Assembly (NCBI RefSeq): GCF_030295765.1
Contig: NZ_AP027292.1
Span: 2,480,001-2,544,000 of the forward strand
Reading direction: 5' to 3'
DNA: 64,000 nt
DNA from: Neptuniibacter halophilus
Lineage (GTDB): Bacteria > Pseudomonadota > Gammaproteobacteria > Pseudomonadales > Balneatricaceae
Made by a program: the position numbers and the translations under genes. Within the stretch, counting starts at the first letter, position 1. Each line of letters opens with the position of its first letter. This document shows, one piece after another, positions 52,021 through 61,360 of the stretch. The notes beneath the pieces were generated by a model. That model did not search any database. It saw only the letters and a list, made by a program, of their open reading frames with translations, and was not told where the DNA came from.

Positions 52021-53430
52021 ATGTCCGCGGATGGCGCACCTGAGACCCGGAAAAACAGCCGGAAACGCAGCAACATCGCAATTCTATTTGCGCTTTGCGG
52101 TACGTTATTTTCTCTGCTGATCTTTATCTTCATGCTGAAGCAGGAGCGTGAAGCCTCAATCCAGCAGTTTAAGGTGGAGATGAGTCAGGGAGTCGCCTCT
52201 TTTCAGCAACGGCTGGAGCGTGAGCTTTACCGGCTTGAAAGTCTGCAACTGGGGCTGGAACTCAACCAGACCCTGCCAACTGAAGCGATTCAGGGCTTTG
52301 TTACGCATCTTCGCAGTCAGGAGAGCGCGGTTAACGGACTGATCTACCAGACAGCCGCCGGCGATGCGCAGCGCTTGCCTGTCCGGGCGAACAGCGACAT
52401 TATCAGTGCCGGTTTTGTAACCACCTATCTTGCCCGACAGAACAGTCACAGCGGGTTGCACTTAGAGGGGCTTAGCGACCCTTCGGGCAGTTGGCTGCTG
52501 GCCAGTCATAACCTGCTGCAGGGAGATCGGGTTATCCTCCTGATCAGCCTGCAGGAGCTGGTTGATCAGAGCCCACTGAGCAATATGCTAAACGGGGTCT
52601 CACTCGTCTTAACTCAGGCGGATACCCGGCTGCTCGATATCGCCGTGGCTGATCCGGCTGTGGACTCGAGCTACACCCAGCCGCTCAATCTGGCCGGTGG
52701 TAACTGGAAGATGACGCTGGTCGCCACCGAGGAACGTCTGAACGCAGGCATGAGTTACACCCCGGCGCTGTTTCTCCTGACCGGTTTATTGTTGTCTGTT
52801 CTGCTGGCTTCCTATCTGAAACGCATTGGCGCGATGGTCTCTGCGCAGAAGGCCCGGGCGGAGGGCGATTCCTCTGAAGAGCAGCAGGCGGTGAGCTGGC
52901 ATGATCCGATGACCGGGCTGGCCAACCGGATTCGCTTTGATGAAGCGCTGGATGTGGAGTGCCGTCGTGCGGTGCGGGAGTTTTCACCGATCAGCATGAT
53001 GTTGCTGCGGATTGATCATTTTCAGCACTATGGTGACCAGTACGGAGTTACCGAGGCACAGGCGTTGCTGCGCCGGGTTTCCGAACTGCTGCAGTCCCGG
53101 GCGGGCCGTCCCGGTGATGTGATTGCACGTCTGGATGACCATCTTTTTGCCTTTATTCTTCCCTCAACCAATGAACAGGTCTCCCTGCTGGCGCAGCGCT
53201 GCTGCGATATGGTGCGTGAACAGGCTGTGCCCCACGAAGAGAAACCGGACGGTGAAATCGTCACCCTGAGTATTGGTGTGGTCACCCTGCAACCGAGCCG
53301 GGAACTGACCCCGGAGCGGATATTTACTCTGGCTGAGGAACAGATGCAGGCGGCAATCGAAGCTGGTGGTGACCAGTACAAAGCGTTTGCCGAAGGGGGC
53401 TTTGAGCCCTCAGCCACCTATTCCGTGTAG
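52021..53430 (+). CDS. Degenerate GGDEF membrane protein with intact I-site
   Basis: The 469-residue protein has a transmembrane helix (about 18-38), a periplasmic sensor domain of about 210 residues, a second helix (about 250-268) and a C-terminal GGDEF-fold domain. The catalytic GG(D/E)EF reads DDHLF (372-376), so cyclase activity is lost. The RxxD inhibitory site (RPGD, 363-366) is kept with the canonical five-residue spacing, so the domain may bind c-di-GMP as an effector. ATG 52021 has GGAG 8 nt upstream. The gene stands alone and is intact, which argues against decay. Confidence 0.85.
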   Translation: MSADGAPETRKNSRKRSNIAILFALCGTLFSLLIFIFMLKQEREASIQQFKVEMSQGVASFQQRLERELYRLESLQLGLELNQTLPTEAIQGFVTHLRSQESAVNGLIYQTAAGDAQRLPVRANSDIISAGFVTTYLARQNSHSGLHLEGLSDPSGSWLLASHNLLQGDRVILLISLQELVDQSPLSNMLNGVSLVLTQADTRLLDIAVADPAVDSSYTQPLNLAGGNWKMTLVATEERLNAGMSYTPALFLLTGLLLSVLLASYLKRIGAMVSAQKARAEGDSSEEQQAVSWHDPMTGLANRIRFDEALDVECRRAVREFSPISMMLLRIDHFQHYGDQYGVTEAQALLRRVSELLQSRAGRPGDVIARLDDHLFAFILPSTNEQVSLLAQRCCDMVREQAVPHEEKPDGEIVTLSIGVVTLQPSRELTPERIFTLAEEQMQAAIEAGGDQYKAFAEGGFEPSATYSV

Positions 53431-53502
53431 TGCTGACGCTATGCCTTGCTTCACAGTTGTTGCCGTCTCTGAGGTCTGCTCCGTGCAACGGAGTGCTGAA
53501 TC

Positions 53503-55707
53503 GTGAGTACGCTGCCTGAACTGTTTCAGCGACTGCGAGCCAATGCTGCTGAGCACCATCATCGTCGTCTGTTGCTGATCAGCGGTCGGCGCGACTGGTG
53601 TTATGCGCAGGTCAATTTACTGGGGGCTCTGGAAGACAGCGTCTGGATCGGTAGTGATGCGCCCGGCGGCTGGACCCGTTTTAACCCACGTCAGACCCAT
53701 AAACTCCTCGGACAGAGTTACCGTTATCTGGTCTATGATGCCTGGTCCGGCTTCAACCCTGATAGTTTTGGTCAGGCGAGTGGCACCCTGCGTGGCGGTG
53801 GCGTTTTGCTGCTTCTGTGTCCGGATCTGGACCACTGGCCAGAATATGATGACCCTGAACATGAGGGGCTGGTGGCATTTCCCTACCAGAGTGAAGACGC
53901 CGGGCGACGTTTTATTTCGCGTATGGTGATGCTGCTGGAGGATGATGCTTACACCCTGCAGTGGCGTGAAGGCAGTGAGCTGGCCGGGGTTGAAATCGAG
54001 TTACCGGTTCCGCAGGAGGTTGCCGGTTCGGCCGCAGATGTCGCCTTGCCGAGCAAAACCCGCGATCAGCAGCAGGCGGTGGAACTGATTCTGAATCAAT
54101 TGCGCCGGGGGCGTCGTCCTGCGGTACTGACCGCCGACCGGGGGCGGGGTAAATCCACTGCACTGGGGATTGCCGCTGCACAACTCTCCGGTCTGGATTA
54201 CCTGCAGATCCTGATTACGGCACCGGAACAGGCTTCCGCAGAGGAAGCATTCCATATGGCGGGCCAGTTGCTGCCGGATTATCAGCAGAGCAAAGGGTTG
54301 CTGGAGAAGGGCGAACACAGTATCCGTTTTCTGGAACCGGAACAGGCCCTGAGTGAGCCGGGCGAGGGCCAGGTCTTGCTGGTCGATGAGGCCGCAGCCA
54401 TTCCGGTACCGGTGCTCAGTGCCTTGTTACAGCGCTTTCCACGGATTGTATTTGCGTCCACCATCCACGGTTATGAAGGTACCGGTCAGGGCTTCAGCCT
54501 GCGTTTTAAAAAGGTGCTCGACAGCACCACGCCAAACTGGAAATCGATCCACCTCAACCAACCCATTCGCTGGGCAGAACAGGACCCGCTGGAGCAGTTG
54601 GTCTTTAACCTGTTGCTGCTCAATGCAGAGGCAGCAGACAGCCGTCTGCTCTGTGAAAAAATCCAGCAGCAGGCTGAGCAGAAGATTGAACGACTCGACC
54701 GGGATCGGCTGAGTGAGGATTACGAAACACTGAACCAGTTGTTTGGTTTGCTGGTGCTGGCACACTACCGCACCACACCGGGCGATCTGCGTATCTTACT
54801 CGACAGCCCCAACCTGCATATCTGGACCCTGCGACTGGATGGACAGATTGCTGCAGCAGCACTGATCTCCGAGGAGGGGCCGATACCGGCGGAACTGGTC
54901 GAACCGATCTGGTCTGGTGAGCGTCGCCCCCGGGGTCACCTTCTGCCACAAACCCTGCTTGGTCACGAAGGTGCCCGTGCTGCAGCACCGCTGCGCGCCG
55001 GGCGTATTATGCGTATTGCTGTTCATCCGGCGCTGCAGCGGCAGGGGCTGGGCAGTCAGTTGCTGGCGGCCATCAAAGAGGATGCTGCAGGGTTTGGCTG
55101 GGACTATCTGGGAGCGAGCTTTGCAGCCAGCGCTTCACTGCAGCAGTTCTGGCGACATGCCGGGTTTAGCACAGTCCGGCTCGGCAGCAGCCGGGACAGT
55201 GTCAGCGGCTGTCATGCTGCGCTGGTGATTGCGGCGCGCAGCGAAGCGGCGTCTCGGTTGCAGCAGCAATTAAGTGCGCGTTTCAGCGAACAACTCAGCT
55301 ATCGCCTGAGTGATGACCTGACAGATCTGGAACCGGATCTGATCTGTGAGCTGCTGCGGGGCAATCAACTGGTCACGGAGCTGAGTGAGCATGATCACAG
55401 TGATCTGCAGGCTTTTGCCCGCCATCATCGCAGTTACGAAAGCTGTGCCTATGCGATTCATCGCTTCTGTCTGACCCTGCTCAGCGGGATTGATGAAGCG
55501 CGGCTGATGACCCTGTTACAAAACGCTGATTTTTGCCTGTTGCTGGAGCGTAACCTGCAACAGAAAAGCTGGGGTGAACTGGAGCGGCGCGGACAGGGGC
55601 GAAAGCAACTGGTTCGGCAACTGCGTCAGGCTCTGATCGAACTCCTGCCGGCGCAGGGTAGCAACGAACTTAATATTTCAGGGTCAGATAATCACCCTTC
55701 TGCCTGA
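53503..55707 (+). CDS. tmcA: tRNA(Met) cytidine acetyltransferase
   Basis: TmcA acetylates the wobble cytidine of elongator tRNA(Met) using acetyl-CoA and ATP. The 734-residue product has an N-terminal domain, an RNA-helicase-like module with Walker A GRGKST (214-219) and LLVDEAAAIPV, a GNAT domain with MRIAVHPALQRQGLGSQLL, and a C-terminal tRNA-binding tail. GTG 53503 has CGGAG upstream. Its last 38 nt overlap the convergent retropepsin gene. Confidence 0.95.
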   Translation: MSTLPELFQRLRANAAEHHHRRLLLISGRRDWCYAQVNLLGALEDSVWIGSDAPGGWTRFNPRQTHKLLGQSYRYLVYDAWSGFNPDSFGQASGTLRGGGVLLLLCPDLDHWPEYDDPEHEGLVAFPYQSEDAGRRFISRMVMLLEDDAYTLQWREGSELAGVEIELPVPQEVAGSAADVALPSKTRDQQQAVELILNQLRRGRRPAVLTADRGRGKSTALGIAAAQLSGLDYLQILITAPEQASAEEAFHMAGQLLPDYQQSKGLLEKGEHSIRFLEPEQALSEPGEGQVLLVDEAAAIPVPVLSALLQRFPRIVFASTIHGYEGTGQGFSLRFKKVLDSTTPNWKSIHLNQPIRWAEQDPLEQLVFNLLLLNAEAADSRLLCEKIQQQAEQKIERLDRDRLSEDYETLNQLFGLLVLAHYRTTPGDLRILLDSPNLHIWTLRLDGQIAAAALISEEGPIPAELVEPIWSGERRPRGHLLPQTLLGHEGARAAAPLRAGRIMRIAVHPALQRQGLGSQLLAAIKEDAAGFGWDYLGASFAASASLQQFWRHAGFSTVRLGSSRDSVSGCHAALVIAARSEAASRLQQQLSARFSEQLSYRLSDDLTDLEPDLICELLRGNQLVTELSEHDHSDLQAFARHHRSYESCAYAIHRFCLTLLSGIDEARLMTLLQNADFCLLLERNLQQKSWGELERRGQGRKQLVRQLRQALIELLPAQGSNELNISGSDNHPSA

Positions 55708-56173
55708 TCTCCAGATTCTTCATAAAGCTCATCCCCAGCAGGACCGTATCACCGTCCATATGCGGATTGATATGGCCCTGAATCTGGCGCAGGGTGATTC
55801 CGCCAAGGGACACGCTGTCCAGTTTCGCCGCGTAGACGTTGATGCTGCCATTCGCCGTGTTTACCTGTTGGCGGATACCCGGCTGTAACTGCAACCGGTC
55901 AGCGACAGATTGCGGGATGCTGATGGTGGTGGCGCCGGTATCCAGAAGGAAGTTGACCGGCTGGCCGTTGATCTGGCCCGGTGCCAGATAATGTCCGGCG
56001 CGATTCCGTTTCAGGGTGACTTCCTGAGCCGATGTGGCAACCAGATCGCGATTGGGGTTGTATTTCTCTTCTACCTGATCGGCAAAAAACAGGTAAAGCA
56101 TGGCCAGCAGGAGCACCCAGGCAGCAAACCACATGGCCTGTCCGATACGCTTCGGGGTTTGTTGCGCACTCAT
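55670..56173 (-). CDS. Membrane-anchored retropepsin-like aspartic protease
   Basis: The 167-residue protein has one N-terminal transmembrane helix (about 13-30) and a periplasmic clan AA aspartyl protease domain with the active-site Asp78 (FLLDTGATTISIP) and DTVLLGMSFMKNLEI. Such proteins form a homodimer active site. ATG 56173 has GGAG 8 nt upstream; starts at 56188 or 56191 are possible. The family is widespread in gammaproteobacteria; its substrate is unknown. It overlaps tmcA by 38 nt on the opposite strand. Confidence 0.87.
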   Translation of the reverse strand: MSAQQTPKRIGQAMWFAAWVLLLAMLYLFFADQVEEKYNPNRDLVATSAQEVTLKRNRAGHYLAPGQINGQPVNFLLDTGATTISIPQSVADRLQLQPGIRQQVNTANGSINVYAAKLDSVSLGGITLRQIQGHINPHMDGDTVLLGMSFMKNLEIRQKGDYLTLKY

Positions 56174-56239
56174 CCTTGCCGCTCCCATCACTGACTGAAA
56201 ACAGTATTGTAGGGGAGGCCGGGAGTGAGGTGAAGTCTG

Positions 56240-56998
56240 TTAAACCGTCTGGTTGAGCTGTCCGAGGTGATCCCGGGTGATCTGTATCTGATCATCAATC
56301 GCCTGGGTCATATGGCTGAAGTACACCCGTGGCTCAATCTGGATCTGCTCGGGTGTCAGGATCTCCTGCTGTACCAGCTCACTGACCTTTTCTAATTCAG
56401 CGGTAAACAGCTCCGAGGCTTTAAGGTTCTGTAACTGATACAGAATCTGAACCCGGATATCCGCCGGACAGTGGCCCAGTGCAGCGGCACGGTTACCGAG
56501 TGCACGCAGGCGTCCCAGCGTTTCGGCGAAGTAGGGGCGTTGCAACAGGTTCTGCCAGAGTCGCTGGGTGTCGAAGTGTGTATTGTCTGCGGTCAGGGAG
56601 CAGGTATCGGCGATCACGGTGAGCTCGTTAAGCAGTTTCTCGATCAGCAGACAGTGAGACATAAAACTATCGGCCGGGTTAGCGCAGATCTGCTGCCAAC
56701 GCTGATGCTGCAAACGGATCCGGTTGTGATCTCCGTCATAATCAGGGCCGAGCAAGGCGTTCCATAAGGGCTCAATTTCGCTGCTCAGGTTCCGTTGTTC
56801 AGTATTATTCTGGCCGTTTAAATTGGCGCAAAGGCCCCGGTGGCGTTGAATCCGCTGGATCAGTTCAAGCAGCCGGGTTAACTGGTCGATACCACGGAGC
56901 AGACGGGTGTTGAGGCGCTGGCGCATTTTCTTCCGGTGATAAAGGCTGGCGCCGAGGGTGATAAGGATCAGCACACTGAGGGAGATCAGCTCAATCAT
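56240..56998 (-). CDS. NIT-like sensor protein encoded with a chemoreceptor
   Basis: The 252-residue protein has an N-terminal transmembrane helix (residues 3-20) and an otherwise all-helical soluble region with [21 protein letters not shown], a pattern resembling the nitrate/nitrite-sensing (NIT) domain. The start overlaps the MCP stop by 4 nt (ATGA), so the two are coupled. It has no output domain of its own. The orientation suggests a cytoplasmic or periplasmic helical bundle beside the MCP. The NIT assignment is moderate and rests on one motif and the gene pairing. Confidence 0.7.
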   Translation of the reverse strand: MIELISLSVLILITLGASLYHRKKMRQRLNTRLLRGIDQLTRLLELIQRIQRHRGLCANLNGQNNTEQRNLSSEIEPLWNALLGPDYDGDHNRIRLQHQRWQQICANPADSFMSHCLLIEKLLNELTVIADTCSLTADNTHFDTQRLWQNLLQRPYFAETLGRLRALGNRAAALGHCPADIRVQILYQLQNLKASELFTAELEKVSELVQQEILTPEQIQIEPRVYFSHMTQAIDDQIQITRDHLGQLNQTV

Positions 56999-58152
56999 AG
57001 GGTTACCTCCCTGGCCGTGGCTTTTTCTGCCAGATTTTCCAGATACCCGGTGAGTTCGGTCAAAGCTCCGGCCTGATCGGTGTGATTCTGCAGCAGGGTG
57101 CCAATATGACTGAGCTTCTCGCTCAGCTCATTACTCGCATGGGCATGTTCATCAATGGAATGGTTCACTTCACTGATCAGGCTCAGGCTGGTGTTACTGC
57201 CGGCTTCCACCTGCTGCAACAGCGCCAGCATCTGCTGGCAGGTTTCGGTGCCACTGTCGAGCACTGTTTCGCATTCCAGAATGCTGCTGCTGACGGCTTC
57301 AACCCGGCTCTGCATGGTTTTTACCAACTGACTGATATCGCCGGTTGCCCGCTCGGTGTTACCGGCCAACTGTCGCACCTCGTCGGCCACGACTGCAAAG
57401 CCACGTCCGGCTTCGCCCGCCCGGGCTGCTTCGATGGCGGCGTTCAGCGCCAGTAGATTCGTCTGCGCGGCCACGGCTTCAATACTGTTGGCAAACTCCT
57501 GAATCGCCTGGGCTTCTTCGGAAAGTTGCTTGATTTTACGGCTGGTTTCGCCGAACTGCTGACGAACTTCGGCCAGAGCGCCGCTGAGGCGCCCGGCCTC
57601 ATGGCAACCCTGCTGGCTGAGCTGCTGTGAGCTTTTTGCGTTGTCGTGGGTCTGGTGCACATGCTCCCGAATCATCTGCACGGTCTGGCTCATCTCTTCA
57701 GAAGCGCTGGCGATGGTTAACAGTTGATTCTGTTGTTCCGAGGCCGCATCCGCGGTGTGACGGGCCAGATTTTCCAGTTCATGGGTGGAGAACTTCATCT
57801 CACTGCAGAGCTGGTTGGACAGGTCATTCAGTTGCTCATACTGACGTGAAAGGCTGTACAGTTTCTGGCTGGTCTCCCCCAGCGGTTTATCGGCAAAACT
57901 GGAACGGCCACGAAACTGATGCTGTTGCCGGGTAAAGGCTGAGATGATCTCGTTAAGACAGCTCCAGCGCTGCTGGCAAAGGCTGATAAAACTCAGTTGC
58001 AGATAGATAAGCGGGATAAGGGCCCAGAGCGCCAGCGGGTAGTTCAGCCAGACTGCGCCGATCAACAGCAACCAGCCGAGCATCAGCAGCATACCGGAGC
58101 GCATCAGGGAGGTCAGAGTGATAACCGAATAGCCAAAGGAAAATAGCAACAT
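56995..58152 (-). CDS. Methyl-accepting chemotaxis protein lacking a large periplasmic sensor
   Basis: The 385-residue protein has two or three N-terminal hydrophobic helices (about 15-60) with almost no periplasmic loop. A cytoplasmic MCP coiled coil follows, with the hairpin tip signature [40 protein letters not shown] (tip coded near 57370-57490), and a C-terminal return helix. Without a sensor domain it must sense through the membrane region or a partner. The coupled NIT-like gene downstream is an obvious candidate. Loss of a normal HAMP domain is also notable. It should feed CheA through CheW. Confidence 0.88.
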   Translation of the reverse strand: MLLFSFGYSVITLTSLMRSGMLLMLGWLLLIGAVWLNYPLALWALIPLIYLQLSFISLCQQRWSCLNEIISAFTRQQHQFRGRSSFADKPLGETSQKLYSLSRQYEQLNDLSNQLCSEMKFSTHELENLARHTADAASEQQNQLLTIASASEEMSQTVQMIREHVHQTHDNAKSSQQLSQQGCHEAGRLSGALAEVRQQFGETSRKIKQLSEEAQAIQEFANSIEAVAAQTNLLALNAAIEAARAGEAGRGFAVVADEVRQLAGNTERATGDISQLVKTMQSRVEAVSSSILECETVLDSGTETCQQMLALLQQVEAGSNTSLSLISEVNHSIDEHAHASNELSEKLSHIGTLLQNHTDQAGALTELTGYLENLAEKATAREVTL

Positions 58153-58240
58153 CTTCTGCTCCTGAAAAATGGTGTGCCAGACGGATAGAGCAAAAGTTAA
58201 GCCAAAACCCGGATCAGGTGGAAACTGAAAGACTTAGGGG

Positions 58241-58298
58241 GGCAGCCTGTCGCCCGCAGGAACCGAAATGGGGCGTCGCCCTGCTGTAGGGAGCTGCC
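58241..58298. other. GC-rich structured element upstream of the MCP and yaiI genes
   Basis: GGCAGC (58241-58246) pairs with GCTGCC (58293-58298) and encloses CCTG/CAGG, GGGCG/CGCCC and CCCT/AGGG stems. It lies 88 nt before the MCP start on minus and about 90 nt before yaiI on plus. It could be a leader RNA or a repetitive extragenic element; the type is not recognised. Confidence 0.4.
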
Positions 58299-58390
58299 TT
58301 GCACTGAATTTGGGCAGTGGCTTTTGGTTGTGCCTGCTGACCTATTTTTGTCATCATATGCCTTTATTATGTTCCTGACTGAGGAGTGAT

Positions 58391-58840
58391 ATGCATATCT
58401 GGGTTGATGCCGATGCCTGCCCCAAGGTAATCAAAGAGATTCTGTTCCGGGCGGCGGAGCGAAAGCAGGTGCCGTTGACGCTGGTCGCAAACCAGTATCT
58501 GAGCACGCCTCCTTCACCATTGATCAATGCGGTGCAGGTGCCTCAGGGATTTGATGTGGCAGATAACCATATCGTAGAGAAACTGAGTCCCGGTGATCTG
58601 GTGGTGACTCAGGATATACCTCTGGCGGCAGAGGTGATCGAGAAGCAGGGGATTGCGATTAATCCCCGGGGTGAGCTGTACACCAAAGAGAATATAAAGC
58701 AGCGTTTAGGGATGCGGGACTTTATGGAGACCCTGCGAAGTGCAGGTGTTGATACCGGTGGTCCGGCGGCATTCAGCCAGGCGGACCGGCAGTCGTTTGC
58801 AAACCAACTGGACCGTTTTCTGGCCAGGCATAAGCGCTGA
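58391..58840 (+). CDS. yaiI: YaiI/YqxD family protein (DUF188)
   Basis: The 149-residue protein begins [16 protein letters not shown] and has [15 protein letters not shown] and the [12 protein letters not shown] motif of the PIN-like DUF188 family. The function is uncertain; a nuclease-like fold has been proposed. ATG 58391 follows GAGGAG. A U-rich hairpin follows the stop. Confidence 0.93.
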   Translation: MHIWVDADACPKVIKEILFRAAERKQVPLTLVANQYLSTPPSPLINAVQVPQGFDVADNHIVEKLSPGDLVVTQDIPLAAEVIEKQGIAINPRGELYTKENIKQRLGMRDFMETLRSAGVDTGGPAAFSQADRQSFANQLDRFLARHKR

Positions 58841-58844
58841 AAAC

Positions 58845-58867
58845 TTTTTTGTGCACCGCACAAAAAA
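58845..58867 (+). terminator. AT-rich hairpin after yaiI
   Basis: TTTTTTGTGC (58845-58854) pairs with GCACAAAAAA (58858-58867), a 10-bp stem with an ACC loop, 4 nt after the yaiI stop. The orientation and lack of a following U-run on plus make it a weak terminator; it is also close to the phasin promoter. Confidence 0.4.
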
Positions 58868-58872
58868 ATTGC

Positions 58873-58901
58873 TTGACTATAAATTGTTCAGGTTTTACAT
58901 T
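58873..58901 (+). promoter_or_regulatory. Probable phasin promoter
   Basis: TTGACT (58873-58878) and TACATT (58896-58901) are separated by 17 nt. It ends 51 nt before ATG 58953. Five and four consensus positions match, and the gene downstream has a strong ribosome binding site and highly biased codons. Confidence 0.6.
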
Positions 58902-58952
58902 AGCTGAAACGGATTGCTGCAATGCAGCAAAGTTAATTTTGGAGACGAAACT

Positions 58953-59354
58953 ATGTACGCTGCTAACAACCCATTTGCTGATTTTTTCAAACCAGAACTG
59001 TCTAAAGAGATTGCTGACCTGTTCAAGCCGGTTCAGGATCTGGTAGACGTAAACACTAAAACTGTTGAAACTCTGGTTGCACTGCAGAAAGCCTACGTTG
59101 AAGAACTGGCTAACGCTTCTGTTGAACAGTTCAAAACTCTGTGCGAGTGCAAAGACCCTAAAGCGGCTCTGGACCTGCAGGTTAAATTCTACAAGTCTGT
59201 AGAGTCTAAAATGACTGAAACTGCTGAGAAAAGCGTTGCAGCTATGACTGTAGCTAAAGATGCTTACCTGGCGACAGTTGAAGAGTCTGCTAAAAAAGCG
59301 ACTGAAATCGCTGAAGAAACTGCTAAAAAAGTAACTGATCTGAAAGTTGCTTAA
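58953..59354 (+). CDS. phaP: Phasin family protein
   Basis: The 133-residue helical protein resembles phasins, which coat polyhydroxyalkanoate granules: ADFFKPELSKEIADLFKPVQDLVDVN, EELANASVEQFKTLCE and an Ala/Lys-rich C terminus (EESAKKATEIAEETAKK). Codon use is strongly skewed to GCT, GTT, ACT and AAA, unlike its neighbours, as expected of a highly expressed gene. ATG 58953 has GGAG upstream. It has its own promoter and terminator. No phaC is in the window, so a PHA role is inferred. Confidence 0.88.
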   Translation: MYAANNPFADFFKPELSKEIADLFKPVQDLVDVNTKTVETLVALQKAYVEELANASVEQFKTLCECKDPKAALDLQVKFYKSVESKMTETAEKSVAAMTVAKDAYLATVEESAKKATEIAEETAKKVTDLKVA

Positions 59355-59372
59355 TCAGTTTTAAGAATACTT

Positions 59373-59405
59373 AAAAAGCCGGTGCCTCAGGGTACCGGCT
59401 TTTTT
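59373..59405. terminator. Strong terminator after the phasin gene
   Basis: AAAAAGCCGGTGCC (59373-59386) pairs with GGTACCGGCTTTTT (59390-59405 region, one G-T wobble), followed by TT and then ATGCC on plus. It also faces the converging MOSC gene and may be bidirectional. Confidence 0.88.
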
Positions 59406-59440
59406 TATGCCTGTTTGTCAGTAAAACGGCTTTCTGTACT

Positions 59441-61324
59441 TCAGAACCCGATCTTCAGATCAGACTCCGGCAGGCAACTGCAGGCGAGAATGATATTGCC
59501 GGCTTTCTCCTCCTCGCTCAGCGGAATCTCTGAACTGCGCAATACCTGTCCCTCAATTAAGTGCACCTTACAGGAACCACAGACACCAGAACGGCAGCCA
59601 GACGGAATACTGATTCCCTGCTGTTCAGCCTGATCCAGCAGGCTGCTCTGATTGTTACCGGTAAACTGCTGACCGTTGATCTCTAAGGTCAGTGAATAGC
59701 ATTCGGGCTCCGGCTCGACTCCCGGTGGTGCGGCGAAGCTCTCTTCCATCCACTGCGCCTGAGGCAGTCCCAGATTCAGGCTGAACTCTCTGGCATGCTG
59801 CATAAAGCCTTCCGGGCCACAGCACATCACCTGACGCTGAGGTAGGTCGGGTACCAGCGTTTGTAGCTGTGCCTGACTGATCCGGCCATGCACGCCCTGC
59901 CAGTCCTCTTCAGGCTGGCTCAATGAGAAGATCAGTTTCAGACGTGGATTTTGCCGTGCCAGCCAGAGCAGTTCATCTTCGCAGATCAGGTCGGCTTCTG
60001 TGCGGGCCTGATGATAGAAGACGATATCTCTGGGGATTTGCTCGTCGCAGAGCTCACGGGTGATCGACAGCATCGGAGTGATTCCGCTACCTGCCGAAAG
60101 TAGCAGCAGCGGCTTGTCGCCGCTGTTTTGCAAATGAAACTCACCCTGAGGCGGCAATGCCTCAATCCGGTCATTAACCTGAAGATGCTGATGCAGCCAG
60201 TTGGACACTTCGCCGCCGGTAACGCGCTTCACGGTAATGGCCAGATCTGTCGGCCGGTTCGGTGAGGAGGAGAGGGTATAGCAACGACTCACCGTCTTGC
60301 CCTCAAGTGGAATATTCAGGGTCAGGAACTGGCCTGCTGCGTAGCTTGTCTGCACCCCATCGGGCAGGCTAAAGCGGAAGGTGACGACATCCCGGGTCTC
60401 CTCAATCCGGTTAGTGCACAACAGTTCAAGCGGTTGGCCATCAGGCCAGAGCTCAGCGGAAGCGTGTGTGGGCTGCGGTTGATCGCGTCGTGGAGGCGCA
60501 CTGTCGGGATAGTTGGGGGGGGTACGAGTTTGCAGTACCTCGACCGGATCTCCCTGACGGATCAGCCCCTCATTCAGTGCGACAAGGTTCTGACCGAAGT
60601 AGACCTGATTATCCTCCAGCCGATAACGGCTGAGGGTACTGATCGGCTCACCGTGGGGAACCTGCTTCGCCGTGAGTGGATCATAGGTTGTCATAACGCA
60701 GCGGGAGCAGGGGGCAACCACCTCAAACTCGACCTCGCCAATCCGGATCCGTTGCCAGCTGTCTTCGGCAAAAGGCGTGCTGTTTTTGACCACCAGATTG
60801 GTACGGAAGTGTTCCATACCTACCGGGGTGGCACTGCGCTGATTCAGGTCCTGCAGAGAGGCCTCGGAGATCAGCAGCAGTGGATAACCATCGGCAAAGG
60901 CAACGGCCTTGTCTGGACGCTGCGAGGTGAAGCGTTCTGACTGCTCGCCAAAGAAAAGTAGCTGTGCCGGGGTATCCAGCTTGCGACTGAACCATTCATC
61001 AAACAGCTCACCACAATGCTGGGCATTGATCTCATTTCCCCAGACCCTGACCTGACGGTAGTTGTTGAACAGTTCAGGGTATCGAATGCTGAGGTGTTCA
61101 CCGTCCGGTGCAATCACCTCAATCCCGTCATCGCGCAGCAGGGTCGTGAACTTTAAAAGCGCCGGGCATTGCCGGGCAGACAGCAGCTCACCCTCCGGGT
61201 CGCTGAGCATAAACCGGCGGTCGAAAGCGAGGCCGGCTTCGGCAACAAATGCGCTGGTTAAACTCAGGCCCCCCAGGGACTTAATCGGGAAAATGTTTAT
61301 CTGGCTGAGTGCTATATCTGACAC
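59441..61324 (-). CDS. MOSC domain-ferredoxin reductase fusion protein
   Basis: The 627-residue protein joins three modules. Residues 1-260 form MOSC_N plus MOSC (molybdenum cofactor-binding, with ISQINIFPIKSLGG and the Cys-rich VVAPCSRCVMTTYDP). Residues 300-530 form a FAD/NAD reductase (RCYTLSSSPNRPTD; LLSAGSGITPMLS). The C terminus is a [2Fe-2S] ferredoxin (SGCRSGVCGSCKV and ILACSC). E. coli YcbX has only MOSC plus ferredoxin. A self-contained enzyme reducing N-hydroxylated or related substrates is inferred. GTG 61324 has AAGGAT upstream. Confidence 0.88.
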   Translation of the reverse strand: MSDIALSQINIFPIKSLGGLSLTSAFVAEAGLAFDRRFMLSDPEGELLSARQCPALLKFTTLLRDDGIEVIAPDGEHLSIRYPELFNNYRQVRVWGNEINAQHCGELFDEWFSRKLDTPAQLLFFGEQSERFTSQRPDKAVAFADGYPLLLISEASLQDLNQRSATPVGMEHFRTNLVVKNSTPFAEDSWQRIRIGEVEFEVVAPCSRCVMTTYDPLTAKQVPHGEPISTLSRYRLEDNQVYFGQNLVALNEGLIRQGDPVEVLQTRTPPNYPDSAPPRRDQPQPTHASAELWPDGQPLELLCTNRIEETRDVVTFRFSLPDGVQTSYAAGQFLTLNIPLEGKTVSRCYTLSSSPNRPTDLAITVKRVTGGEVSNWLHQHLQVNDRIEALPPQGEFHLQNSGDKPLLLLSAGSGITPMLSITRELCDEQIPRDIVFYHQARTEADLICEDELLWLARQNPRLKLIFSLSQPEEDWQGVHGRISQAQLQTLVPDLPQRQVMCCGPEGFMQHAREFSLNLGLPQAQWMEESFAAPPGVEPEPECYSLTLEINGQQFTGNNQSSLLDQAEQQGISIPSGCRSGVCGSCKVHLIEGQVLRSSEIPLSEEEKAGNIILACSCLPESDLKIGF

Positions 61325-61360
61325 GTATCGGATCCTTGAACGGTTGGCGGAATATGGGGG

